From assembly GCA_933207985.1 (NCBI GenBank), contig OW240921.1:102745705-102809704 (forward strand): a stretch of 64,000 nt of DNA, given 5' to 3'. Below the pieces are notes generated by a model. It made no database searches, was not told where the DNA came from, and was given only the letters and a program-made list of their open reading frames with translations. Below, piece after piece: positions 36,530-47,047 of this stretch (positions are counted from its first letter, which is position 1; each line of letters begins with the position of its first letter). The position numbers were made by a program, and so were the translations under genes. The stretch is from Pelobates cultripes. Lineage: Eukaryota > Chordata > Amphibia > Anura > Pelobatidae.

Positions 36530-36767
36530 CATAAGACAACTACACATGTGAAACACATGAAATTTATCATGTAGCATGAATTGAGCACATTGCATAAACA
36601 GATTCGTAATATGAGCACAAAAAAATTAATAAATAATTAATAAATCCTTTGGCTGGGGGGTTTGCACATAAAGTGCTCAAACTAGTAAAATATACATTTT
36701 TATAATAATTAAGGCCTTGTGCGTTGCTGCCAAATTAAAAATTTCAATGTTGTTTTTTTCAAAAAGA
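36530..36767. other. AT-rich spacer
   Basis: No feature recognised. Confidence 0.5.
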
Positions 36768-36771
36768 TTAA

Positions 36772-37254
36772 CCCCTTAACGCCGTTACAGCATTCTATGC
36801 TGTCCCGCATTAAATGCAGTTCCGCATTAAATGCCTGGCAGCCCTCCCATGCCAAATCAGGCCCCCGGGGGCCATATAATCGCTCTCAAAGAGCGATCAC
36901 ATGGCCCCCTATAGCTGGCTGTGGATCTGCCAGCAGGGGGACTGTCTGAAATGTCAGACAGTCCCCCTGCTGGTGGGAATAATAATAAAAAAATATTAAA
37001 CATGTTTTAAAATCAATTAAAAGTATATATATTGTCAGTTCACCTTGTGGAAAGCCCCAGACGAGGGCTGAAACGTCGGTGTGATGATTTTATGGATATG
37101 CCTTGAATAAAGAAAAACTTTTATACTTCAAGTCCGTGAGTGCAAGCCGCTTTTGTACATGTATATTTTTTGGCTTTGGCTTTAATAGCACCCGGCCTTT
37201 AAATTTGTGGTTAAGCCTGAGTGCAAGGATACAAGCATCTTTTTTATATATATA

Positions 37255-37289
<35 letters not shown>

Positions 37290-38912
37290 ATATATAATAT
37301 ATATACTTCTTATATATATGTTACGTCATACATAGTGTATTTTAATGTTAATATAAGTACATATATTAGTATTAAAATACACAGACTGATGTTACATATA
37401 TATAAGATATATATATATATATAATACATATATATTTTATATTACACGTATAATTACAAGAATAAATAAAATAATAAAATAAATAAAATATTTAAAAAAA
37501 GTTAAAATAAATGATATACACATTTAATAATGTAATTTCATTCTAACTGTATTTTGTTATTAATATATATATATTGGTAACAAAATACACTTAGAATGAT
37601 ATTCTATATATATATCTATCTATATATAAAATACAAATAATTGCAAATATATTCATATAGATAAATATATATAATTACATAAATTATTACATAAGTATAC
37701 ACGTAGAATTTAAATACATGTATATGTATATATATTAAAATTCTATGTGTATATTTAAGTAATATTTTAGCATAATTATGTTATTTTATTAATTAAAATT
37801 TGATTGACATGCCTGACAATCCAGTCAGAAAGTGCACAGAATTTAATTCACAAGCACTATATTTAACCCTGTAACTTTCCAAGACACCATAAAACCTGTA
37901 CATGAGGGGTACTGTTTTACTCAGGAGACTTCGCTGAACACAAATATTAGTGTTTTCAAAATGATAAATTGTATTACAATGATGATATTTTCAGTAAAAC
38001 TGAGGTTTTTTGCATTTTTCATACACGAACTGCACTTTTACTGACAATATTATTGTTGTAATATGTTTTACTGTTTTGAAACACTTATATTTGTGTTCAG
38101 TGAAGTCTCCCAAGTACAACAGTACCCCCTATGTACAGGTTTTATGGTGTTTTGGAAAGTTAGAGAGTCAAATATAAGGCTTCCATTTAATTTTTTTCAT
38201 ATTAAAATTTGCCAGTTTGGTAATGCTGCCTTTGAGACCGTATGGTAGCCCAGGAATGAGAATTACCCCCCATGATTGCATACCATTTGCAAAAGTAGAC
38301 AACCCAAGGTACTTTGTGACTAAGTGGCTACTAAAAAAGACTGGACATACCCCACTTGCAATACCTTGGGATGTGCACTTTTGCAAATGGTATGCCATCA
38401 TGGGGGTAATTCTCATTCTTGGGCTACCACACGGTCTCAAAGGTAACATTACTAATCTGGCAAATTTTAAAGTGAATAAAATGAAAAATGGAATCTGCTA
38501 TATCTGACCCTGTAACTTTCCAAAACACCGTCACATCTGTTAACGGGGGTACTGTTTTACTCGTGAAACTTTGCTGAATACAAATATGTGCATTTTATTG
38601 CAGTAAAAGCAAACAGTATCATGACATTTACAGCTAAAATGTCAGGCAGAACTACAATTTTTTTTTTAAATCTTTCTCACAGTTTTTTTAAGTTATTCAT
38701 AATAAGTTATGTTTCATATATGAATAGTTCATGAAAAGTTAAAGCCCTGTTTCTCCTGAACAAAATGATATATAATAAGTGTGGGTGCACTTAATATGAA
38801 AGAGGCGAATTATGGGTGAACAGATATATAGCGCAAATTCCAGTTTTTGTTTACATTTTGTTTTGATCAGAACGTGTGCTATTGACCCCGCCCTGACTCC
38901 GTCCTGAAGGGG
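36772..38912. mobile_element. piggyBac-like non-autonomous element A
   Basis: TTAA at 36768-36771 and 38913-38916 flanks ends CCCCTTAACG and CGTCCTGAAGGGG. TTAA duplication and a CCC-start terminus fit piggyBac. There is no transposase. The left part has stacked hairpins (for example GGCCCCCGGGGGCC at 36869-36882 and CAGCAGGGGGACTGTCTG with its complement at 36932-36975). The middle is AT-rich. The right part (37865-38590) is made of inverted copies of a segment with AAACCTGTACAT and GTACTGTTTTACT. Elements B and C share this plan. Confidence 0.8.
37035..37215 (+). repeat. Unclassified SINE-like insert in element A
   Basis: Non-AT segment absent from element B at the same place. It contains GGGCTGAAACGTCGGTG and CCTTGAATAAAG. 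The same design (GAAACGTCGAT then TGGAATAAA) forms the arms of the palindrome at 44167-44348, so both may belong to one family. Confidence 0.4.
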
Positions 38913-38939
38913 TTAAGTAAAGAAGTATTGTAATGTTAA

Positions 38940-39424
38940 AGGACCACTATAGTGCCAGGAAAACATACTCTTTTTCCTGGCTCTATAGGGTCCTTGGGTC
39001 CCCCTCACCCTCTAGGTCCCACTCCTGCCGGGCTCTAGGGGGAGGAAGGGGTTAATCACTTACCTTTCTCCAGCATCGGGCTTCCTCGGTGCTGGGGACT
39101 CTCCTCCTCCTTCGGTCATCATCGGCTGAATGTGCATGCGCGGCAAGAGCTGAGCGTGCATTCAGCCAGTCTCATAGGAAAGCATTCTGAATGCTTTCCT
39201 ATGGACGCTGGCGTCTTCTCACTGTGAAAATCCCAGTGAGAAGCGCGGAAGCGCCTCTTGCGGCTGTCAATGAGACAGCCACTAGAGGCTGGATTAACCC
39301 TAATGTAAACATTGCAGTTTCTCTGAAACTGCTATGTTTACAGCAGGCAGGGTTAATCCTAGATGGACCTGGCACCCAGACAATTTCATTAAGCTGAAGT
39401 GGTCTGGGTGCCTGTAGTGGTCCT
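38940..39424. mobile_element. Complete Kolobok/T2-like MITE, 485 bp
   Basis: TTAA at 38936-38939 and 39425-39428. Ends AGGACCACTATAG and CTGTAGTGGTCCT are a near-perfect inverted pair, giving the TTAAAGG-type terminus of T2/Kolobok MITEs. It lies only about 20 bp from the right end of piggyBac-like element A. A truncated relative is at 28735-28943. Confidence 0.85.
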
Positions 39425-39428
39425 TTAA

Positions 39429-40735
39429 AACCTTATATTTATGTTCAAAACTGACTACTGACTCAATGATAGCTGGAATAATTTTACTGAATAAAAGTTA
39501 GTACATTGTTCTGAAAGTGTAGCCATTGACATTTAAATCTGATGTTAAATGTACTTAACTATATCCATTTACAGATTATCGCTATATAAATTCAAGTAAT
39601 GGGTTTATTGTAAGATCTGCATTGTGCTTCGACCAGTACACCAGCTGTATGATACACAGTGGCTCTTACATTTCCTACAATATAGAAGGCTCTTCATCAC
39701 AACAAATGAAGTAACTATGTCAATTTAAAAAGACATTACTATCCTAATCTTACATTTAATCTAGAGCAGAGCAGCATTCTCATTTCATCAACTGTCAAAC
39801 ACTATGTATCTATGTTCTAATTATTTCAGTATAGTAACCACCAATGTCTTAAGCTTCTAGATCAGTAACAGATATGCCTAGCAATGAGAGATTCATTATG
39901 TCTGCATTGTTCTTCCTTGTCAAAGGCTGAGAAAACCGACAGTGTCATATATAAAGCAAATGTGTTCTTACTGATGCGGTTACAGCAATTTCTTCTCCAC
40001 AACAGTCCTATGGTGCTTTCTATTAGAAATTGATGTGGCTGACCTACAGCATCAATTTAATTCACTATGGTGTTTTGGATAAGGCTAGCAGTTGAAATCC
40101 TATCAATTATTGATCTGAGACATTGAATGCAAGTATTTTTCTCACCCAATTAAATGTTTCATTTGCTGTCCCTAAGGTTATATTCAAATGAACAGAAAAG
40201 ATGTCAGATCACCCTTAGCATTTTGCAGTCTATCAACTGAATTAAAATGTCTTTAAGTTAGTTACAGTAATTAATAACATCCACAGACAATTTATGGAAT
40301 GTTCCAAATGAAAGTTTAACAGAAGCACACAGTTGAGATGGGAATTATTTTATAATTGTTTTATGAAAGTGATCTCTATGATCACAAAGTAACTAAATTG
40401 TACTATCACAAGTGTCTTCATTTGGATTTATTACTGAGCTATGCTGCTGATAAATTAATATTGTCTACACACCACACACCAGTCCCATACACAAATGTAG
40501 TATCATTGACAATAATGTAACACTAAAAGTAGAAAACTTATGAAAAGAGTGAACTAACGTGACCTTGCTCTTCAAGAGTGGAGTAAGTGGAATCAATTTT
40601 TTGGGGTGAAAAAAAAAAGAAAATACTGAAATTAAAATTTAAAGTCAATTTGTTTTTATCTAATAAAAACTAATTGGCTAGCAGCTTGTCAGTCTTCATA
40701 CAATAAAATAATAAATGTTTCAAAAGGCTAGCTCA
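39429..40735. other. AT-rich spacer
   Basis: No feature recognised. Confidence 0.5.
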
Positions 40736-40740
40736 CTACT

Positions 40741-41268
40741 TGTCACAGCACGAGCCCTGCAGACAGCAAGGCGTGGCCGCCCCTTTAAGAGACCTGGCTG
40801 GGTTTTAAACTCAAGGCTCCAGCATCCAAGTTAGGTTCTCTGCCACGATGTCCACCAGGGGGCTTCAGTTTCTGTTTGCATTTTTCTGCTTCCTAACCCC
40901 CTTGCCTGGATTAAGCAGCACTGATCCACCTGCAGCTCTTTTCCAATTAGGGTCAGCTGCACCTAATTAGCAGGCTGTAAAAGCCAGCCCTGCTTGAGAC
41001 CTAGTATCTGGTCATTTTGCCTGTTTGGTGCTTCCTGCCGGATCTTTGATTTGCAACTGACTGATTTCCTGGGCTGTGACCTCTGCCTGATTTACCGACT
41101 TTGATACTCCACTGCCAGCCCTGACTTCTGCTTCTTGCCTGACCCTGCCTTTGGATTTTCCCTTAATCTGTACTGTGTTCTGGATTTTGTCTCCTTCCTG
41201 TGCCATCTCCTGCAACTGGGCTCCAACTCCTGGTAAACTGTTACATAAGTCCCCAGGTGACTGTTACA
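40741..41268 (+). mobile_element. Solo LTR, 528 bp, with 5-bp target duplication
   Basis: Starts TGTCACAG and ends CTGTTACA (inverted pair, one mismatch). CTACT flanks it at 40736-40740 and 41269-41273. A TATA-like GCTGTAAAAGCC is at about 40974. There is no internal coding region. Size and duplication length fit a Gypsy-type or retroviral LTR. Confidence 0.85.
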
Positions 41269-41395
41269 CTACTCTTAACCCCTTAAGGATGGAGGGCGTA
41301 CTATTACGCCCTGCAGGAGCCGGCTCTAAACGCCGGCGGGCGTAATAGTACACCCTCACTTTAATGGCCGCCCATGTGGCCGGCGCTAGTCGCCC

Positions 41396-41912
41396 GCTGC
41401 AGATCGCGGTCGGGGGGGATGCCCGGCCCCCCAGGCAACCCCCCCCTGTGGCCGGTGACCGCGATCTGCAGTCACTGATCGCAGTGACAGGCTGTCACTG
41501 CGATCGGTTTTTAACGTGTGTCAGCCGATTTCAAATCGGCTGACACACGTGGCCAGTGGCTACCCTGTGCAGATCGCGGTCGGGGGACTTACCTGGCCCC
41601 CCAGGCAGTCCCCCTGGGGTCAGTGACCGCGATCTGCTAACTCTGAGATCGCAGTGACAGGCTGTCACTGTGATCGCAGTGACAGCCTGTCACTGCGATC
41701 AGTGTTACATGTGTCAGCCTATTGGCTGACACATGTAACTGGCACACAGATCCCCCTGCAGATTGGAAGGGGGGAGTGCTTGTACCACCCAGGCACTCCC
41801 CCCTGTGGCCAATTACCCAATCTGCAGGAGGTGATCACAGTGACAGGCAGTCACTGTGATCACTGATCCTGTGTGTCAGCCAGTGATGTAAAATCACTGG
41901 CTGACACTGTCT
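41396..41912. repeat. Tandem array of three hairpin-rich monomers
   Basis: Monomers start near 41396, 41566 and 41754 at the word TGCAGAT. Each has three foldbacks in the same order: a GCAGATCGCGGTC arm with its complement, a GATCGCAGTGACAG arm with its complement, and a GTGTCAGCC arm with its complement. Monomer 3 is diverged but keeps the order. The regular stacking of self-complementary blocks is striking. Confidence 0.85.
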
Positions 41913-42117
41913 CTGCCCCCTCTCCTGTAAAAAAAATAAAATATTAGTTTTAAAAAAAATTACAGTTACATATAAAATATACTTAGATCATATATATATA
42001 CACACACACACATTTACACATACACGAAGTGTATTTAAATATTAATATATATAATTATATATATATATATATATATATTACTATCAAATTACACGTAGAC
42101 TAATACTGATTAATTAT

Positions 42118-42170
<53 letters not shown>

Positions 42171-42494
42171 AAAAAAATAATAAAAAAAATATAGATGTTA
42201 TTTTGTTCTAACTGTATTGTGATATTAATATATATATATATTTATATCAAAATACACGTAGAACGAAATAATATATATATCTATATACATATATATCACT
42301 AAATATATACACCTATATATAAATAAAAATATTTAAAAAAATTATATATATGTATATACATATATATTAATTCTACACATATATTTAAGTAATATTTTGA
42401 CATAATTAGGTATCTTAATTAATTACAATTAGCGGGACCTGCCTGACAACCCATGCCGAAAGTATAGGGAATTTAATTTGCTAGCACTATATTT

Positions 42495-43310
42495 AACCCT
42501 ATAACTTTCCAAGACACCATAAAACCTGTAAATTGGGGGTACTGTTTTACTCGGGAGACTTTGCAGAACACAAATATTAGTGTTTCAAAACAGTAAAATG
42601 TATTACAACAATGATATCGCCAGTAAAAGTGACGTTTTTTGCATTTTTCACAGACGATATTATTGCTGCGATACTTTTTGCTGTTTTGAAACACAAATAT
42701 TTGTGTTCAGCGAAGTCTCCCGAGTACAACAGTACCCCTCATGTACAGGTTTTATGGTGTTTTCAAAAGTTACAGCATCAAATATAAGGCTTGCGTTTCA
42801 TTTTTTTCACATTAAAATTCGCCAGATTGGTTACGGTGCCTTTGAGACCCTATGGTAGCCCAAGAATGAAAATTACCCCTATGATGGCATACCATTTGCA
42901 ATAGTAGACAACCCAAGGTATTGCAAACAGGGTATGTCCAGTCTTTTTTAGTAGCCACTTAGTCACAAACACTGGCCAAAATTGGCATTTTTTGCATTTT
43001 CACACACAAACAAATACTAACGCTAACTTTGGCCAGTGTTTGTGACCAAATGGCTACTAAAAAAGACTGGACATACCCCATTTGCAATACCTTGGGTTGT
43101 CTACTATTGCAAATGGTATGCCATTATGGGTGTAAATTTCATTCCCGGGCTACTATACAGTCTCAAAGGCAACGTAACCAATCTGGCGAATTTCAATTTC
43201 AAATGTAACGTGCTATATTTGACCCTGTAGCTTCCCAAAACGCCATAAAACCTGTACATAGGGGGTACTGTTTTACACGTGAGACTTTGCTGAATACAAA
43301 TATGTGTATT
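42495..43310. repeat. Nested inverted repeats in right half of element B
   Basis: One foldback pairs about 42495-42610 with 42660-42780. A larger one pairs about 42683-42975 with 43020-43310 around a short centre near 42998. Shared words include AAACCTGTACAT, GTACTGTTTTACTC and GCAAATGGTATGCCAT. Open frames called on both sides of the centre are mirror images and not genes. Confidence 0.8.
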
Positions 43311-43670
43311 TTATTGCAGTAAAAGCAAACAGTATTATGACACTGACCGTTAAAATGTCATGTAGAACTAAAAAAATCAAAGAAAATCTTGAAAAATAAA
43401 TAAGAATCTTATTTTCTCCCATTTTTTTCATATTAAATTATGTTTCATAGCTAAATATTTGATATTAAATGAAAATTAATTGAAAGATATTAAATGAATT
43501 AAATGAAAGCCCTGTTTCCCCTGAATAAAATGATATATAATAAGGGTGGGTGCATTTACTATGAAAGAGGTGTATTACGGTTGGACAGACCTGTAGCGCA
43601 AATGCCAGGTTTTGTTTACATTTTGTTTCGTTCACAACGTGTACATTTGGCTCCGTCCTTAAGGGGTTAA

Positions 43671-44166
43671 TGATTCTCTGTTGACCAGATTACTATTCTC
43701 GATTAGTCTTTTTGGACTAGTTCATTACTCTCAATGTTTTTCTTTTTCTTTTTTTTTATTCAAAGTTTATTGGGTTGAAAGGTACAAACCATGAAAAGCA
43801 TGCAATATATCTGAGAACGCATAAGTATCAAAAATTAAAATAAGTTAAATATTACGAAAAAATATTACACCATCATCGAAGAAAGGCAACTGCGTGGAGT
43901 ATACTACACTTTTCATAAAATGGCATTATCCAGCATAATAACAAGAGGCCTGTTGTTGTCAAACAGACAAGACAGCAGAGGTAGCATCGTAAGGTAAGGT
44001 GTGTGTGTATATGTATATGTGTGTGTGTGTGTGTATATTACACCATCATCGAAGAAAGGCAACTGCGTGGAGTACACTACACTTTTCATAAAATGAAACA
44101 GTACTTAGCTCAATGCCCTGGTGCTATCCCACGCTGAACTTGTATACAATATATACATAGAAAGGA
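43671..44166. other. Spacer with a 61-bp direct duplication
   Basis: 43862-43922 and 44035-44095 match at 60 of 61 positions (both contain CATCGAAGAAAGGCAACTGC). A (TG)n tract lies between them. T-rich sequence at 43735-43770 resembles a minus-strand retroposon tail. Confidence 0.7.
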
Positions 44167-44348
44167 TGCACTCTCTGGTCTTCCGAAGTTAGAAAGGTAT
44201 TTCTTCCATCAAACGGTATGTAATGAAGTGATCAACGTTTCAACCCATTCCTCAAGATCTTGAGGAATGGGTAGAAACGTCGATCACTTTATTACATACT
44301 GTTTGATGGAATAAATATCTTTCTAACTTTGGAAGACCAGAGAGTGCA
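44167..44348. repeat. 182-bp spacerless palindrome
   Basis: Arms of 91 bp with 7 mismatches meet at 44257/44258 (CAAGA|TCTTG). The arms start TGCACTCTCTGGTCTTCC. It could be two head-to-head copies of a SINE-like repeat, as each arm carries AACGT-TC and GGAATAAAT-type words. No loop is left at the centre. Confidence 0.9.
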
Positions 44349-45312
44349 TTATGTGTATGTGTATGTGTATTAGTGTCTCTCTATCTATCTCATTCAGAGT
44401 GAATGTGGCCTTGCATAGCTTAGGGCAGGCATTTGTGCCAGTAGAATGTTGAATCAATGAGACAGTGTAGAGTTGCGCATTAAGACTTAGCTGGTTAAAG
44501 TGTCATGAAGCCTGTGAACCAGTTATTGAAAGGTACATCAGGTAAATGTATTTCAACTAATTCACCTAATTCTTTAGCCTAGTTCACTATTCTCAATATA
44601 TGTCTCTTGATCAGTTAACTGCTCTTTTGATCAGTTCACTACTTTCAATAAATACCAGTTGACGAATCTTAATAAATATCTTTCAACCATTTTGAAACTC
44701 TCAAATGTCTCACCTTTGCAGTTTTGATGAAGGTTTGTTACAGTCAGTTAAGGGCGAATGAGTGGAGAATAAATCTGCCTAGATCTGCTATGCAAAATAA
44801 AAAGTAAAATGGAAGTACAGAGAGATTAATGAAATTATAGAGAGAGGGATTGAAATAAATTAGCCAACGAGCAATAACATAAGAGAAGAGGTATATTATT
44901 GTTGTTGTTATTAAAAGGGTAATTCACCATGAATTTTGAATATTATGCTAAAATATTCAGTCAAAAACAAAGCTGACTTTGATAATGTTTCCAGTTAATC
45001 TTTTTTTACCTCAGTTTTTAAAAACACATTTTGAATTCAGTGAGCTGATGAGCTCACCAGCGAAACATGCATCAGGGGCTCTGGGCCATGCTGAGTCCAC
45101 ACTACTGTCTGCAGTGACATCTTACTTTAAGAAATTATTTCATTCATTTATTATTTGTTTTGTTTTTTCCTTTTTTGTCATCTTTCCGGTTACTTTATAA
45201 GGTCTTTTTCAGGAGTGGGTGGCAGTGTACTGCAGGGTTATCCCCTCACCCCACCCTGATATATATCCTTGGTAAATTATAGGAATCCTTACCTTCAGCA
45301 TTTTATTTTATT
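44349..45312. other. AT-rich spacer
   Basis: Contains a possible dispersed-repeat piece near 45045-45110 (GCTCACCAGCGAAACATGCA). Nothing else recognised. Confidence 0.4.
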
Positions 45313-45570
45313 TATATGTATTAAGGCAATTTTGCCTGGATTTGTGGGAGGTGCTGGTTTGCGAGCCCTAGCCTACTTAAGGCACTCCCCTTACCTTGCT
45401 CCTTACCGTTCGAGGTCAATGTTGAATGACCCTCCCACCACACCACATTTTAACATTTATTTTTTATTTTTATTTCCCTGGGTAGGCCCTCTTCTTTCTC
45501 AGGCCTACCTCATCGTCGGTTCCGGCACACCACAACCGACTTGCTCTTTTTATTATCCTACATTTATTTA
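45313..45570 (+). mobile_element. DIRS family 1 terminal fragment (both ends joined)
   Basis: The left half (from GTATTAAGGCAATTTTGCC to CCGTTCGAGGTCAA) matches the 5' start of copy 3 at 59577-59680. The right half (GGCCTACC...CGGCACACCACAACCG, about 45508-45538) matches the 3' end of copy 2 at 53640-53675. So the two ends of the element lie about 120 bp apart with no coding region between. It may be an internally deleted copy or a terminal-repeat remnant. Confidence 0.65.
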
Positions 45571-45576
45571 TGGTAT

Positions 45577-45725
45577 TTCCTTTTTTCCTTTTTTCCTTTT
45601 TTCCTTTTTTCCTTTTTTCCTTTTTTCCTTTTTTCCTTTTTTCCTTTTTTCCTTTTTTCCTTTTTTCCTTTTTTCCTTTTTTCCTTTTTTCCTTTTTTCC
45701 TTTTTTCCTTTTTTCCTTTTTTCCT
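45577..45725 (+). repeat. (CCTTTTTT)n homopyrimidine microsatellite
   Basis: About 18 near-perfect copies of an 8-nt unit, about 150 bp of pure pyrimidine on the plus strand. Because 8 is not a multiple of 3, all frames stay open and give Phe/Pro-rich or Lys/Gly-rich artefact proteins on both strands. Confidence 0.95.
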
Positions 45726-45729
45726 TCTG

Positions 45730-46620
45730 AAGCGGATAGTGGTGTTCACTACTTTTGGTTACATTCCTATAACCATTGAGATATTTAGTTGCCAATACGT
45801 CAGTTCTATCACTGCTGACCATCTAGCAAGTATTTACTATAATTTTTGTCAGTTAACATACTGTTATTAAACAGTTTATTGACATATGATTTAGTGATTT
45901 TCACTAAATCTTTTTCTAGGGTCATTCACAACAAAAAAAAAAAAATTGCCTAAGTCTTCAGAAGTAGGTTATGTAAGAGAAAACTCCCCTACAAGGAGCT
46001 TTTTGAGGTTCGAGTCCAAAGAGCAAATAAAATTGGGAAGATTTATCAAGGCATCACAGGTGCTACATTGGGCATAATAAATGTTGAGATACATTCTATT
46101 TGTTTCCATGGTGACTGGTCCATTTGTAGCACTAGAATAGAATTTAATTTTGCCTTGATAAATATCCCGCAGCATGTTCAGCTGCGTCAGGTAAATTAAT
46201 TAGATACTCAAAGTATTATGATTTCCAATGAAAGGGAAAGTTAAAAGTAATTGATCATGTCCAAAGTTACGATTGAGTCTCACAATTCAGAAAGTATGAT
46301 AAAGAATATTCTTGTTTCATTTACTTACACTGAACTTTTTCAAAATTGAATATGTACAGTTATTTTATATATTCATTTTTCTTAATTAATAAGGAATAAT
46401 TCGGAATATGATACATCTCACTAATGCAGTTGTAACTCTTTATCTACATTTTGCTTTATTTAGAAAAATGTTGGTCACAAGTATTTTAAGTTATGTGCCA
46501 GTATTAGACAGTATAATGTATCAAAGTCTGCTAGTTGTAATAGTAATCCTCCTGGACTCTTCTGAGTGAGTTGCTCACATTGGCTTTTTACTTTCTTGTT
46601 TGTTACATTTACTTTTTATA
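45730..46620. other. AT-rich spacer
   Basis: No feature recognised. Confidence 0.5.
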
Positions 46621-46624
46621 TTAA

Positions 46625-47043
46625 AGTGTTACTCAAGCACTATAACCACTTCAGTGATTTGAAGTGATCATCAGCCCAGAGGATACTGAAATGCTGGAGA
46701 TAAAATAGTTTAACCTTTTGGCTTCCATAGGTATGCAGCAGAGTCATTGAGGCTAGTTTTCCACACTGACTAATTATAACTGCAAATATTGATGCACAGT
46801 GTGCCATTCATTGGTTGAGAGTGGTCAGCCAATGAAAAGTAATGGCATTGGCTTCTGCAGCTCTGCAGCAACCAGAATCATGTCACCAGTGAAGGTAGAA
46901 GGTATAGAGTCACGCAGTGACCCGGGCAAGGGGAAAAACCTATTGCTAAATCATATTCCAGATTACCAGGGACCGGCCAGGGTCAACCTCCCATAATAAC
47001 TAATCTAGAGAACTATAGTGGTTCTGATACTTGAAGTAACCAT
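46625..47043. mobile_element. Kolobok/T2-like MITE, 419 bp, diverged ends
   Basis: TTAA at 46621-46624 and 47044-47047. The left end AGTGTTACTCAAGCAC and the complement of the right end (ATGGTTACTTCAAGTATC) align with several mismatches; both continue to an ACCACT word. No coding capacity. Confidence 0.6.
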
Positions 47044-47047
47044 TTAA

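Larger units (their letters stand above)
41279..43666. mobile_element. piggyBac-like non-autonomous element B, 2.4 kb
   Basis: TTAA at 41275-41278 and 43667-43670. Ends CCCCTTAAGGATGG and CCGTCCTTAAGGGG are an inverted pair. No transposase. Plan: terminal hairpins, a GC-rich hairpin array, an AT-rich middle with microsatellites (42057-42078 and 42120-42164), then a right half of nested inverted copies. It begins seven bases after the solo LTR target repeat. It is the best preserved of the four related copies. Confidence 0.85.

Noticed and set aside
38168..38507. Two near-identical frames on opposite strands
   Set aside because: Mirror products of the foldback in piggyBac-like element A, not genes.
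45269..45870. Long open frames rich in Phe/Pro on plus and Lys/Gly/Glu on minus strand
   Set aside because: They arise from the (CCTTTTTT)n tract, which is open in every frame; no domain and no conserved flank.
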